DNA from: Arthrobacter burdickii
GTDB taxonomy: Bacteria; Actinomycetota; Actinomycetes; Actinomycetales; Micrococcaceae
Direction of reading: 5' to 3'
Assembly (NCBI RefSeq): GCF_030433645.1
Contig: NZ_JAROCG010000001.1
Coordinates: 2,790,001-2,854,000, forward strand
DNA: 64,000 nt
The notes under the pieces: generated by a model
What the model was told of the DNA's origin: nothing
The model's database searches: none
Seen by the model: the letters and a program-made list of their open reading frames with translations, nothing else
Translations under genes and position numbers: made by a program
Shown here: positions 38,043 to 47,183 of the stretch, piece by piece
Numbering within the stretch: the stretch's first letter is position 1
How the letters are laid out: each line of letters begins with the position of its first letter

Positions 38043-38761
38043 GCCGGGGCAAGGCGCAGGGTCGCGGCGTAGGCCGCCAGCAGGGCGTCCTCCACGGCGT
38101 CGACCGTCACACCGCCGGCGAGGTCCTGCGCCGCTCCGGCGGTGGTTGGCCGCCACTCGAGCCCCAGCGCGGCGTAGACGTCGGTGAGGACGGCGCGGAG
38201 GGGTGCCGAGTCCTCCACGACGAGGACCGACGAGAAGAGCCAGGCACCCGCGACGACGCGCTGCGCCGTGCCGACGAGCTTGACGGCCGGGACGCCGTCG
38301 ACCCGGCCATGGACGGTGAATTCGCCAGGGCAGTACTCGCCCGGGACCTCGCCCACGTGCGCGTCGAGTCCGATGTCGGTGAGTACCCCGGCGAAGAACT
38401 CCCCGAACGCGGCGAAGCGGGCCCGCGTGCCGGCGACGGGGTCTGCGGCGGGTTCGAGGTGGTCGACCACGAGGCAGCCCCGATGGTAGGCCGCGGCGCG
38501 CCCGCCTGCACGCCGCACCAGCGGGACGAAGCCGTGCTTCGTCGATACCGCGCACGCCTCGCCGAAGCCCGGCAGCCGTGCGTCCCGCTGCCCGAAGGCG
38601 ACCGTGGGACTCGGACGGTAGAGGCGCAGCGTCGGGGGCCTGCTTCCGACGGCGACCTCGCGCAGCAGCGCGATGCCGCGCTCCAGCTCTGCGGCCGCGT
38701 CATCCGATGTCGGGTCGAGAACGAGCGCCAGCTCGGCAGCGCCATGCCATGGAGTGCTCAT
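38027..38761 (-). CDS. Lipoate-protein ligase A-like protein
   Basis: This 244-residue protein of the biotin/lipoyl ligase fold reads LRLYRPSPTVAFGQRDARLPGFGEA, VPLVRRAGGRAAAYHRGCLVVDHLE, FTVHGRVDGVPAVKLVGTAQRVVAGAWLFSSVLVVED (in parts). The RRAGGRAAAYH loop and the lysine of VKLVGTAQR are the conserved binding elements of LplA. It may attach lipoate or octanoate, or use another acyl donor. I chose ATG 38761 because upstream residues are not protein-like. It is convergent with the formaldehyde genes and unrelated to them. Confidence 0.88.
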   Translation of the reverse strand: MSTPWHGAAELALVLDPTSDDAAAELERGIALLREVAVGSRPPTLRLYRPSPTVAFGQRDARLPGFGEACAVSTKHGFVPLVRRAGGRAAAYHRGCLVVDHLEPAADPVAGTRARFAAFGEFFAGVLTDIGLDAHVGEVPGEYCPGEFTVHGRVDGVPAVKLVGTAQRVVAGAWLFSSVLVVEDSAPLRAVLTDVYAALGLEWRPTTAGAAQDLAGGVTVDAVEDALLAAYAATLRLAPASRRS

Positions 38762-38922
38762 CGACCCATCGTAGGCAGAGCCCGGGAGAAGCTGCGCGCG
38801 GACGGGCCGGGCAGCGCCTGCCTCCCCGAAGACCCCGTGTCCTGCTCCTGCTAAAGCGGTGCCGGCGGGAAGTTCGTTCCGCCGGCACATCGAGGAGGAT
38901 GCGCCGGCAGGACCCACGCCGG

Positions 38923-39723
38923 TCAGGGCGTCGGGAGGGGCGTCCACTCGAGCCACAGCCCTGCCTCGACGGCGATGGCCGGGGGTACCGTATGGGGGCC
39001 GTCGAACTCGCGGTACACCACCTCGTACCCGCGGCGCTTGAGCGTGGGGACCACCCTCCTGCTCGTGGCGTCGATGGGGAGGACGGCGTCCTCGGTGCCG
39101 TGCGAGATGAAGACGGCCGGCTGCCCGTTCTGGGGCCCGGCCGGCACGAAGCCGGGTGAGAACGCGACCACCTTGCTGAAGAGGTCTCCGTTGGCCAGCC
39201 CGAGGCCCAGCGCATAGGAGGCTCCGTCGGAGAACCCCGCCACGCCGATCCGGTCGGGATCGACCGGGACGAACGAGAAGACCTCTTCCAATGCCCTGTT
39301 GATGACCTCGGTGTCCGGACCGTACCCGCCGCGGATGGCGTCCCAGGTAGCCGCGCGGGAGGCGGGCGCGAGGATGACGATCCCGAGCTCCTCGGCGGCC
39401 GCGCGGAGGACGGACAATCCGCCCTGCGGGTCCCCGCCGGCCCCGTGGAGAGCGACGAGGAGGGGAACCGGTTCATCGGTGGCCACGGACTCGGGGACGA
39501 AGACGATCGGGTCCCGGGTCGTCGCCACGCCGAGGGCGTGCACCCCCGGTCTCGTCCCGGTACCCGGTTCCGCCGCGCCCGGTCGCGCTGTCAGGACGGC
39601 CGGATCCCCCGCCGTCGTACCCGTGGGCTGTCCGTTGTCCATGGAACCTCCGTTACACGCCGTCTCCGCCACGAGGAGCGGCACGATCACCATGCCGGCA
39701 AGGATGTCCCTCCTCGTTGCCAC
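38923..39723 (-). CDS. Secreted alpha/beta-hydrolase (esterase-like)
   Basis: The 266-residue product has a signal segment (VATRRDILAGMVIVPLLVAETAC), perhaps lipid-anchored, although the lipobox is poor. A Gly/Thr/Pro-rich linker and a hydrolase domain follow: LLVALHGAGGDPQGGLSVL, the nucleophile in IGVAGFSDGASYALGLGL, Asp near GTEDAVLP, and His in EFDGPHTVPP. It belongs to the phospholipase/carboxylesterase and PHB-depolymerase-like group. It probably acts outside the membrane on an ester. It is single. Confidence 0.85.
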   Translation of the reverse strand: MATRRDILAGMVIVPLLVAETACNGGSMDNGQPTGTTAGDPAVLTARPGAAEPGTGTRPGVHALGVATTRDPIVFVPESVATDEPVPLLVALHGAGGDPQGGLSVLRAAAEELGIVILAPASRAATWDAIRGGYGPDTEVINRALEEVFSFVPVDPDRIGVAGFSDGASYALGLGLANGDLFSKVVAFSPGFVPAGPQNGQPAVFISHGTEDAVLPIDATSRRVVPTLKRRGYEVVYREFDGPHTVPPAIAVEAGLWLEWTPLPTP

Positions 39724-39845
39724 ACGGCGATTGTAGGGGCGACACGCACCCACTCTCCCGGTTGCCGTCCGAGCCTCTTTCGGTTATCGGACCATGCCGA
39801 CCTACACGGTCCCGCGCCCGTGTCGCACCGGTGCACCCGCGCTCC

Positions 39846-40505
39846 TCAGGACTCCCAGGCCTCCAGCAGCAGCCCGGCGGCACCTGCGGGGTCGGGTGCC
39901 GCGCAGATCGCGGACACGACCGCCATCCCTGCCGCTCCCGCCCTGCGGAGCGGGGAGGCGTCCGCCGCGGTGATGCCGCCGATCGCCACGCAGGGCAACT
40001 GCGCCGTGCCCGCCAGGGCAGCGACGCCGTCGACGCCGAGCGGCGCCGGGTGGTCCGGTTTCGTGGCCGTGGCATGCACCGCGCCGATGCCGAGGTAGTC
40101 CACCGTGCCGGCGGGAAGAGCATGGGCGACGGCGAACTCGTCAGCCGTCGCCGCACTGAGCCCGACGACGGCGTCGGGGCCGACGATGCGCCGCACCAGG
40201 TCGGGCGGCAGGTCGGACTGGCCCACGTGGACGCCGTGCACCTGTGCGCCCTGCGCCCGCGCCGCGAGGTACACGTCCACCCTGTCGTCGACCAGCACCG
40301 GCGCCCGACCGGCGACGGCGTCGGCGACCGCGGCGAGGAGCGCGACCAGGTCCCGCCCTCCCGCGTGCTTGTCCCGCACCTGCACGCAGGTCGCACCCCC
40401 TGCCACGGCGGCGGCGACGACGTCGACGACCGTCCGGGGCGCGCACAGCGCCGTGTCGGTCACGAGGTAGAGCGGCAGGTACGACGCCGGATCCGGCCGC
40501 GCCAT
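39846..40505 (-). CDS. thiE: Thiamine-phosphate synthase
   Basis: This 219-residue (beta/alpha)8 enzyme condenses hydroxymethylpyrimidine pyrophosphate and hydroxyethylthiazole phosphate into thiamine phosphate. Motifs are LVTDTAL, VQVRDKHAGGRDLV (phosphate-binding Arg and Lys), VLVDDRVDVYLAA, GVHVGQSDLPP, VDYLGIGAV and CVAIGGITAAD. Its ATG shares one base with the thiM stop (40505), so they are coupled. The TPP riboswitch upstream of thiM controls both. Confidence 0.95.
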   Translation of the reverse strand: MARPDPASYLPLYLVTDTALCAPRTVVDVVAAAVAGGATCVQVRDKHAGGRDLVALLAAVADAVAGRAPVLVDDRVDVYLAARAQGAQVHGVHVGQSDLPPDLVRRIVGPDAVVGLSAATADEFAVAHALPAGTVDYLGIGAVHATATKPDHPAPLGVDGVAALAGTAQLPCVAIGGITAADASPLRRAGAAGMAVVSAICAAPDPAGAAGLLLEAWES

Positions 40506-41350
40506 CAGGAGTCCTCCGGCAGGACCAGGCCCTGACGGACATCGGCCGGGGTGATCGCCGCGAGCGCATCGAGGAAGCGCGGGGCGAAGGTTCCCGGGCC
40601 TTCCGCCAGGATCGCGGCTTTCTCTGCGGCGAGCGTGTACACGCCGGTGGCCGCAGTTGCCGCGAGCAGTGGATCCGGTGTGAGCGAGGCGAAGGCCGCC
40701 ATCACGGCACCGAGCGCGCAGCCGCCGCCCGTGACGCGGGTCAGCAGCGGCGTGCCGTTGGCTACCCGGATGACGGCGCCGTCGGCCGGGACGACGGCGT
40801 CGACGGCACCCGAGACGGCGACGACGGACCCGTACCGCGATGCCAGCAGGCGTGCGGCGCCCAGCGCCGCGGCCGGCTCGTCCAGGGAGTCCACGCCGCG
40901 TCCGCCACCGCCCGAGCCGGCGAGTGCGATGATCTCCGATGCATTGCCGCGGAGAATGGTCGGGCGCTGGGCGACGAGCTGCTGGGCCGTCCGGGTGCGA
41001 ACGGTCAGGAACCCCACGGCGACGGGATCGAGGACCCACGGCGTGCCGGACGACGCCGCTGCCCCGGCGGCCTCGAGCATGGCCGCGCGCTGCGCCTCGG
41101 TCGGTGTGCCGAGGTTGACGAGCACCCCGGAGGCCACGGGCGCGAACTGCGCCGCTTCCCCGGGGATGTCGACCATGGCGGGGGCTGCACCGAGGGCGAG
41201 CAGCACGTTCGCGGTGAAGTTGGTGACGACGGCGTTGGTGATGCACTGGATCAGCGGGGAGGCGCTGCGCAGGTCTGCGAGCAACCCGGCGCAGGCCTCG
41301 GCGCTGATCGTGCGGGCGGGGTCCGCGGTTGCCGAAGGGAATTCCGTCAT
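40505..41350 (-). CDS. thiM: Hydroxyethylthiazole kinase
   Basis: This 281-residue enzyme of the ribokinase-like ThiM family phosphorylates the thiazole alcohol for salvage. Landmarks are [76 protein letters not shown] and the nucleotide-binding/catalytic CysGly region [21 protein letters not shown] riboswitch lies between about 41400 and 41488, directly upstream, and thiE follows, so this is a thiamine-repressed salvage operon. Confidence 0.95.
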   Translation of the reverse strand: MTEFPSATADPARTISAEACAGLLADLRSASPLIQCITNAVVTNFTANVLLALGAAPAMVDIPGEAAQFAPVASGVLVNLGTPTEAQRAAMLEAAGAAASSGTPWVLDPVAVGFLTVRTRTAQQLVAQRPTILRGNASEIIALAGSGGGGRGVDSLDEPAAALGAARLLASRYGSVVAVSGAVDAVVPADGAVIRVANGTPLLTRVTGGGCALGAVMAAFASLTPDPLLAATAATGVYTLAAEKAAILAEGPGTFAPRFLDALAAITPADVRQGLVLPEDS

Positions 41351-41399
41351 GTGCTGCCTTCCGCTGGGGCGAGAGGACGGACGGACACCAGGGCCCGGC

Positions 41400-41488
41400 A
41401 GGACATCCCTTCGCCAGTATGAGCTGGATCAGGTTCGACGGGTCTTATCTCAGCCCCTCCGGTGGAGGGACACCCCGTGTCGCTGCTC
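41400..41488 (-). ncRNA. TPP riboswitch (THI element)
   Basis: On the minus strand the sequence reads ACACGGGGTGTCC, a variable hairpin, GGGGCTGAGAT, ACCCGTCGAACCTGATCCAG, then TACTGGCGAAGGGATGT. The CUGAGA pyrimidine-binding element and the ACCUGAUC...GCGAAGGGA pyrophosphate-binding helix are unmistakable. It ends about 50 bases before the thiM ATG, consistent with control of translation initiation or early termination by thiamine pyrophosphate. Confidence 0.97.
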
Positions 41489-41640
41489 GAACGATAACGC
41501 GTTGCGCGGATGCTTCCAAGCCCGTCACCGCCCCGGCGTGCCGGGCGCCGGTCGGAGGGACCAGCGCCGGGACCGGCGGCCGCGCGGGCCCGACCTGCCG
41601 GGGCGCCGGTCGGAGCAGCGCCGGACGGACCAGCGCCGGG

Positions 41641-42669
41641 CTAGCGGCCGCCCTCGATCTTGCGGCTGCGCTGCTCCTGCCCCGGGGCCCCGTAGGGGTA
41701 GTCCCCGAAGGTGGGGGCGCTGACCTCGTCGAGTCGGTGGAGCTCTTCGGGCGTCAGCACGACGCCGGACGACGCGAGGTTGTCGGCCAGCTGGTCCTGC
41801 GTGCGTGCGCCGAGGATCACGGAGGTCACGGCAGGCTTCGCGGCGACCCAGGCGAGCGCGACGTGGGAGGCGTTGATGCCCCGCTCGGCCGCGATGCCGG
41901 TGACGGTGTCGACGATGTCCCACGTCCGGTCCGCGTTGCGCTTCTCCCAGGCTTCCATGCCGCGCTTGGGGTTCTCCCCGAGCCGGGTGGCGCCCGTCGG
42001 CTCGGCGTCGCGGGTGTACTTCCCGGTGAGCCAGCCGCCGCCGAGCGGGGACCACGGCAGCATGCCCATCTCGGCGTCGAGCACGGCGGGGACGATCTCG
42101 GCTTCGATGTCGCGCACGAGCAGCGAGTACTGGGGCTGCAGCGTCACCGGCAGTGAGTAGCCACGCTGGCGGGCGATCATCACGGCCTTGGTGAGCTGCC
42201 AGCCGGTGTAGTTCGAGAACCCGTAGTAGCCGATCTTGCCCTGGACGACCGCCCCGTTGAGGAAGCCGAGGGTCTCCTCGAGCGGGGTCAGCGGATCCCA
42301 CGCGTGCACCTGGTACAGGTCGATGTGGTCGACCCCGAGCCGTGCCAGCGAGGCGTCGAGCGCTCGCCGGAGGTGCCGCCTCGACAGGCCGAGGTCGTTG
42401 GGGCCGGTTCCCATCGGGAAGCGTCCCTTGGAGGCGAGGACCATCCGGTCCCGTTCCACCGGGTTCTTCGCGAGCCAGCGGCCGATGATCTCCTCAGAGG
42501 TGCCGGCGGAGTACACGTCCGCCGTATCGATCAGGTTGCCGCCTGCCGCGGCGTAGTCGGACAGGATGGCGTGTGACGTCGCCTCGTCCGACTCCGCCCC
42601 GAAGGTCATCGTGCCGAGGGCGAGGTGGGACACCGAGGTGCCGCTGTTGCCGAGTTTCCGGTACTCCAT
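41641..42669 (-). CDS. Aldo/keto reductase
   Basis: This 342-residue (beta/alpha)8 NADPH-dependent reductase has LALGTMTFGAESDE at the N-terminus, NLIDTADVYSAGTSEEIIGRWL with the Asp and Tyr of the tetrad, VLASKGRF with the Lys, DHIDLYQVHAWD with the His, YYGFSNYTGWQ, and a late SVILGARTQDQLADNL for cofactor binding. The group (YajO/Tas-like) reduces small aldehydes and ketones. The ATG at 42669 has AAAGGAG at good spacing. It has no operon partner. Confidence 0.95.
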   Translation of the reverse strand: MEYRKLGNSGTSVSHLALGTMTFGAESDEATSHAILSDYAAAGGNLIDTADVYSAGTSEEIIGRWLAKNPVERDRMVLASKGRFPMGTGPNDLGLSRRHLRRALDASLARLGVDHIDLYQVHAWDPLTPLEETLGFLNGAVVQGKIGYYGFSNYTGWQLTKAVMIARQRGYSLPVTLQPQYSLLVRDIEAEIVPAVLDAEMGMLPWSPLGGGWLTGKYTRDAEPTGATRLGENPKRGMEAWEKRNADRTWDIVDTVTGIAAERGINASHVALAWVAAKPAVTSVILGARTQDQLADNLASSGVVLTPEELHRLDEVSAPTFGDYPYGAPGQEQRSRKIEGGR

Positions 42670-42754
42670 GGGGTTGCTCCTTTGCTGTGCGCCGTGCGGC
42701 GCCGTGTCCTTGGATCCTGAGCCGAGCGCAGCTGTCCTGCTAGCAGCATGGCAG

Positions 42755-42780
42755 GGGGCGCCGTCATGGGACGGCGCCCC
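42755..42780 (-). terminator. Terminator after the DUF427 gene
   Basis: GGGGCGCCGTC (42755-42765) and GACGGCGCCCC (42770-42780) form a perfect 11-base stem with an ATGG loop, 11 bases beyond the DUF427 stop. Confidence 0.7.
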
Positions 42781-42791
42781 TTGTCCGCTGC

Positions 42792-43076
42792 TCACTCGCT
42801 GACGGTGACGCCCTTCCAGAAAGCGTAGTAACCGCGGATGTTCTCCGCCGCTTCTTTCGGTTCCGGGTAGCTCCAGGCGGCGTCCCTGTTCTGCTCGCCG
42901 TCCACCACCAGGGTGTAGTAGCTCGCCGTGCCCTTCCAATGGCACACGGTGTGCGTCTCCGTGGGGACGAACAACTCGGAGGAGATGGAACCCGGGGGGA
43001 AGTAGTGGTTCCCCTCGACCATCACGGTGTCCGCCGACTCAGCGACGACCCTGTCTTTCCAGATTGCTTTCGTCAT
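42792..43076 (-). CDS. DUF427-family protein
   Basis: This 94-residue single-domain protein starts MTKAIWKDRVVAESADTVMVEGNHYFP and includes VPTETHTVCHWKGTASYYTLVVDGEQNRDAAWSYPEP in parts. The 'THTVCHWKGTASYY' segment is the hallmark of DUF427. Structures show a small beta-tent; the function is unproven, though links to nucleotide-like ligands have been suggested. A perfect hairpin follows the stop. The thioesterase gene ends about 120 bases upstream on the same strand. Confidence 0.92.
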   Translation of the reverse strand: MTKAIWKDRVVAESADTVMVEGNHYFPPGSISSELFVPTETHTVCHWKGTASYYTLVVDGEQNRDAAWSYPEPKEAAENIRGYYAFWKGVTVSE

Positions 43077-43197
43077 GGTTCCTCTTCCTCGGGACCTCCG
43101 GTCGCGCGGGCAGGCTGTCCGCACCCTGCCGACGGCGGCGAGGGCGTCCGTACCCGGTGCAACCCCGCCGAGCGCCGGGGCATTCCGGGCACGAGGG

Positions 43198-43974
43198 TCA
43201 GAGCTTGCGCACCGTGAGGATCTGCTCGATCCGCCCGAAGGGACCGTCGAGGTCGTGCGCCACGCTGGAGGTGAGTCCCACACCGTTCGCGCCGAACGTG
43301 ACGCGCGTATCGAGGCCGAGCCACTCGCCGGTCGGCGGGCGGTGGAGGTGGATCTGCAGGTCGACGTTCGGGAACATCCAGCTGTCGCCACCGGGTGCCA
43401 CGCGCGAGGCGATGCCGTTGGCCGCGTCCATCATGCCCACGAGGCGCACGACGTCGGCGCTCGTCCTGCCCTCCACCATCGGGTAGGGGTTCCGTATCCA
43501 GACCTGCCCCCGCCCGGGACGGTGGCCCGGTACCACCCGGACCTCCAGGGACCGGATGAACCCTCCGGGCCACGCCGTCATGCCCTCGTGCGGCCCGGCG
43601 GCTTCGGGTCCGGGCATCCGCGGGTCCTCCACGGCGGCGACGGCGGCCGTGTCCTGGGTGGCGAGGCGCCATGCCTTCGCCACGATGGCGGTCCTGCCGC
43701 CGGCCTCCATGCGTGCCTCGAGCAGTTCGATGGTCCGTCCGGGCCGGACGACCGCTGTGCTGACCTCGAATTCACCGCCGGGGATCATCCCGAGGATGTC
43801 GAAACTCAGGCGGCCGAGCTGCATGCCGTCCCGCGGCTGGCAGTCGAGGAGGCACTGGGTCAGGAGGCCCGAGATCGGTGCCATGTGCTGCTCTTCCGGG
43901 TTCCAGGCGCCCTGGGCGTGGATCGTCGATTCGAACCTCCCGCCGCCGAGATCACGGTAGAAAGAATCGGGCAC
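43198..43974 (-). CDS. Acyl-CoA thioesterase-like protein (double hotdog)
   Basis: This 258-residue protein fits the tandem-hotdog TesB-type layout. Its N-terminal hotdog reads IHAQGAWNPEEQHMAPISGLLTQCLLDCQPRDGMQLGRLSFDILGMIPGGEFEV (in parts), and its C-terminal one has SWMFPNVDLQIHLHRPPTGEWLGLDTRVTFGANGVGLTSSVAHD. Such enzymes hydrolyse acyl-CoA. GTG 43974 is preceded by AAGGAGATTTCC. It is transcribed away from the exporter at 44358. Confidence 0.85.
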   Translation of the reverse strand: MPDSFYRDLGGGRFESTIHAQGAWNPEEQHMAPISGLLTQCLLDCQPRDGMQLGRLSFDILGMIPGGEFEVSTAVVRPGRTIELLEARMEAGGRTAIVAKAWRLATQDTAAVAAVEDPRMPGPEAAGPHEGMTAWPGGFIRSLEVRVVPGHRPGRGQVWIRNPYPMVEGRTSADVVRLVGMMDAANGIASRVAPGGDSWMFPNVDLQIHLHRPPTGEWLGLDTRVTFGANGVGLTSSVAHDLDGPFGRIEQILTVRKL

Positions 43975-44357
43975 GGAAATCTCCTTCGTTGGACGAGCCG
44001 GGATCGCGTCCTGCGCGGCGAGCGGAGGAAAAGGCCCTGGACATCGGTCCCGGGTCACGCACCCGCCCCATGCTAGTGGAGCAATCACCGTCGCAGGCAC
44101 AGGCCGGTGCGCTCCCGGCGGCGTCCCGAACGCGTGCCGAGCGCGTGCCGAAGGGGCACCGACAGGGCCACGTCCCGGCGGACACACCAACGGGCACACG
44201 GAATGGCGTACCGGAAGGACGGCATCCCGGAATAGGATCCGGACACCGGCGGTTCAGTTGACTGAGCGGGCCGGCCATTCAGCGCCCGGTCCCGAACGTG
44301 GCCCGTACGGAGGACATCCGACGGCGCCGTACAGCATTTCGAACCGAGCGGATTCCC
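43975..44357. other. Divergent promoter region
   Basis: About 380 bases with no supported gene lie between the thioesterase (minus) and the exporter (plus). The interval holds a short palindrome (CAGTTGACTG near 44254) and otherwise GC-rich sequence without coding character. Confidence 0.4.
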
Positions 44358-45911
44358 ATGACCTCCAGTCCCCCGTCCCGCGTATCAGACGCGACTCCGA
44401 GCCGAGCAGGCGCTGCGCCGTCCCGCCCTGCCGTCTCCCCCGGCACTGCCTCCTCTGACACCGCCCCCTCCGGAGCCGTCGGCCAGGGCGCCCTCCCAGC
44501 ACGCGACAAGCTGGTCATCACCATCTTGCTCATCTCCGCGTTCGTGGTGATCCTCAACGAGACGATCATGGGCGTGGCCATCCCGCGCCTGGTCGAGGAC
44601 CTCGGCATCACCGTCGGTGCAGGCCAATGGCTGAGCACGGCCTTCATGCTGACCATGGCCGTGGTCATCCCGGTGACCGGCTACCTCCTCCAGCGCTTCA
44701 CCACGCGCCCGGTCTTCATGGCCGCCATGGGGCTGTTCAGCCTCGGCACCCTCATCGCCGCCCTGGCCCCGGGGTTCGCCGTGCTCGTGGTGGGCCGCGT
44801 CGTCCAGGCGAGCGGCACGGCGATCATGATGCCGCTGCTGATGACGACGGTCATGACGCTCGTGCCTCCCGCATCGCGTGGCAAGATCATGGGCAACATC
44901 TCGATCGTGATCTCCGTGGCGCCCGCGCTGGGCCCCACCATCTCCGGAGCCATCCTCAGTGTGCTCGACTGGCGCTGGATGTTCTGGCTGGTCCTGCCGA
45001 TCTCCCTCGCGGCCCTGGTCATCGGATCGGCCAAGATGCAGAACGTCACCGAGCCGCGGCGATCGTCGATCGACGTGCCGTCGGTCATCCTCTCCGCCGT
45101 GGCCTTCGGCGGCATCATCTACGGCCTCAGCCAGCTCGGTGAAGCCGCCGCCGGCAGTGCCTTCCCTGCGTGGATCCCCCTGGTCGCCGGCATCGTCGGA
45201 CTCGCCGCCTTCATCTCCCGCCAGCTCGTGCTGCAGCGCCGGGACGCGGCCCTGCTCGACCTGCGGGTGTTCACGTCCGGCAACTTCACCATCTCGATCG
45301 TCGCCATCGCGGTGAGCATGATGGCCCTCTTCGGCACCATCATCCTGATCCCGATCTACGTCCAGAGCGTCCTCGGCCTGGATCCGCTGGCGTCCGGGCT
45401 GCTGCTCCTCCCCGGCGGCCTCGCCATGGGCCTCCTCGGCCCCGTCGTCGGCCGGATCTACGACCGCCGGGGGCCACGGGTCCTCCTGGTCCCGGGCGCG
45501 CTCCTGGTCAGCGCGGTGTTCTGGTCGATGACCCAGGTCACCGAGACGACCCCCGCGCAACTCGTCCTCGTGGCACACGTCCTGCTCAGCATCGGGCTTG
45601 CCCTCATGTTCACACCGCTGATGACCTCGGCCCTCGGGTCTGTCAGGCCGCACCTGTACTCGCACGGCAGCGCGGTCTTCGGAACGGCGCAGCAACTGGC
45701 AGGCGCTGCCGGCACCGCGCTCTTCATCTCGGTGATGACCCTCCAGTCGACGGCACTTGCGGCCGACGGCGCCGCGCAGCTTCCGGCGATGGCCGGTGGT
45801 ATCCGGGCGGCGTTCCTGTACGGGGCGGTCATCTTCCTGCTCGCCGTCGTCGCCTCGTTCTTCGTGCGCACGCCCCAGGTGACCGGGGATGCTCCCGCGC
45901 CCGTGCACTAG
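44358..45911 (+). CDS. MFS exporter, DHA2 (EmrB/QacA) family
   Basis: This 517-residue protein has 14 predicted helices. The N-terminus is disordered (Ser/Pro/Ala), then LVITILLISAFVVILNETIMGVAIPRLVEDLG (in parts), with 'NETIM.VAIP' replacing the usual 'D.TIvnVALP'. Motif A is present as YLLQRFTTRPVFM, and motif C as APALGPTISGAIL. DHA2 transporters expel lipophilic drugs using the proton gradient. No regulator is adjacent; the divergent region upstream has an inverted repeat. A strong hairpin follows the stop. Confidence 0.93.
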   Translation: MTSSPPSRVSDATPSRAGAAPSRPAVSPGTASSDTAPSGAVGQGALPARDKLVITILLISAFVVILNETIMGVAIPRLVEDLGITVGAGQWLSTAFMLTMAVVIPVTGYLLQRFTTRPVFMAAMGLFSLGTLIAALAPGFAVLVVGRVVQASGTAIMMPLLMTTVMTLVPPASRGKIMGNISIVISVAPALGPTISGAILSVLDWRWMFWLVLPISLAALVIGSAKMQNVTEPRRSSIDVPSVILSAVAFGGIIYGLSQLGEAAAGSAFPAWIPLVAGIVGLAAFISRQLVLQRRDAALLDLRVFTSGNFTISIVAIAVSMMALFGTIILIPIYVQSVLGLDPLASGLLLLPGGLAMGLLGPVVGRIYDRRGPRVLLVPGALLVSAVFWSMTQVTETTPAQLVLVAHVLLSIGLALMFTPLMTSALGSVRPHLYSHGSAVFGTAQQLAGAAGTALFISVMTLQSTALAADGAAQLPAMAGGIRAAFLYGAVIFLLAVVASFFVRTPQVTGDAPAPVH

Positions 45912-45940
45912 GAGCCTGCACCAGGAGCCCCCGGCTCGAC

Positions 45941-45978
45941 GAAGAAGCCCCGCCGGGTCCTCCCGGCGGGGCTTCTTC
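45941..45978. terminator. Strong bidirectional terminator
   Basis: GAAGAAGCCCCGCCGGG (45941-45957) and CCCGGCGGGGCTTCTTC (45962-45978) form a perfect 17-base stem with a TCCT loop, between the convergent exporter and Rieske genes. Confidence 0.9.
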
Positions 45979-45981
45979 GTA

Positions 45982-46017
45982 GGTGCGGTTGTCGGTGCAG
46001 TTGTTGGTGCAGTTGTC
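45982..46017. repeat. 12-bp tandem repeat in the convergent intergenic region
   Basis: Three units of GGTGC(A/G)GTTGT(C/T) lie between the terminator hairpin and the stop codon of the Rieske gene. They are not inside a recognised gene. Confidence 0.7.
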
Positions 46018-46032
46018 GGTCCGGCGTGCGCG

Positions 46033-46890
46033 TCAGGACGCCGGCTGGCGCAGCTCGATGTAGCCGTCACTGGTGACTCGCGTCTCGTAGACGGGCTGCG
46101 GCACGGCAGCGGGCCCGCGGTAGTTCTTGCCGTCGTCGAGCCGGAACATGCTCTGGTGCCACGGGCACGTGATGCAGCCGTCCTCGATGGGGCCGTCCTG
46201 CAGTGGCCCGCCGAGGTGGTTGCAGACGCTGTCCATGGCCGTCAGCCTGCCGCCGTGGCGCAGCAGCAGGATCGGCACGCCGTTCGCCTCGACCATCTGC
46301 CGCCCGCCCTCGGCGATGTCGGCGTCGCTGGCGACCCGCGTCCAGTCCTTCGGGGCCTCGTGCCCGGCGGTCCGGTTCACGTTGACGGCGTTCGCATAGC
46401 TCAGGTGCCCGCCGAGGTAGGCGCTGAACAGCATCGACCCGAGGCCGCCGAGGCCGAGCAGGACTCCGACAGTGCGGCTGTCCCTGGCCCTCGCGACGGC
46501 CGAGGCGGTGTACAGCGTCAGGGCCAGCGAGTTGCCGGCCGCGTGGACGAGACCCACGCGGCGTTCCTTCTCCTGGGTGTCGGACCAGTCGTGCAGGCCC
46601 GCGATGGCAGTCGGCACGGCGGAGAGGATCCCGACGCCGACGAGGAGGTCGGCTGCCTTGCGGGAGCTCCTGCCGCCGGCGAGGTCGAGGAACGAGCCCA
46701 TGCTCCAGGCGCCGGACGGGATGACGACCATCATGGGATGGAGGTGGTGGCCGATGGCGGTACCGCTGAGCACGTTCCGGATCATGCGAGGCTTGACGGC
46801 TTTGCTGACTGCTGCCGCGATCGGGTCGGCGACCTTGTCGAGGAACCTGGCGTGCTCGAGTCCGTCCAGCATTACGTGCAGGATGTTCAT
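46033..46890 (-). CDS. DUF2231 membrane domain fused to a Rieske iron-sulfur domain
   Basis: This 285-residue protein has two parts. The N-terminal 165 residues form a membrane domain with about four helices (IGHHLHPMMVVIPSGAWSMGSFLDL, AADLLVGVGILSAVPTAIAGLHDW, with conserved His pairs), as in DUF2231. The C-terminal 110 residues are a Rieske domain with both cluster motifs, CNHLGG (C-x-H) and CPWHQSMF (C-x2-H). It is a membrane-attached [2Fe-2S] redox protein. Its partner is unknown; no oxygenase subunit lies nearby. Confidence 0.92.
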   Translation of the reverse strand: MNILHVMLDGLEHARFLDKVADPIAAAVSKAVKPRMIRNVLSGTAIGHHLHPMMVVIPSGAWSMGSFLDLAGGRSSRKAADLLVGVGILSAVPTAIAGLHDWSDTQEKERRVGLVHAAGNSLALTLYTASAVARARDSRTVGVLLGLGGLGSMLFSAYLGGHLSYANAVNVNRTAGHEAPKDWTRVASDADIAEGGRQMVEANGVPILLLRHGGRLTAMDSVCNHLGGPLQDGPIEDGCITCPWHQSMFRLDDGKNYRGPAAVPQPVYETRVTSDGYIELRQPAS

Positions 46891-47183
46891 CCTTTGCTCC
46901 TTCTGGTCCGGGACGGCAGGCCACCCGACGGGATCTGACCGTGGCGCCGCCCGGTCCCCACCGTTCCAGCAGCCACTACACCTGACAACCCGACGCCGCG
47001 CGGGGAGGTTTGTCTTGGCCTGTGCGCACTTCGGTGCGAAAATCCCGCCCGGCCCGCGGCATCACGGTGTGCCGCCCCGCCCATGGGCCGCTACTGCCGG
47101 ACTGCCACCGGATCAAGGACGACTCGACGTCTCCCGCGCTTGTAGGCTTGGCGCAGGACTCTGGAGGGGGAGTCCGAGGGGGC

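Noticed and set aside
44385-46070. Minus-strand open frame (561 codons) opposite the first exporter
   Set aside because: Asp/Glu/His-rich translation typical of the antisense of a hydrophobic protein; the plus-strand exporter is clear.
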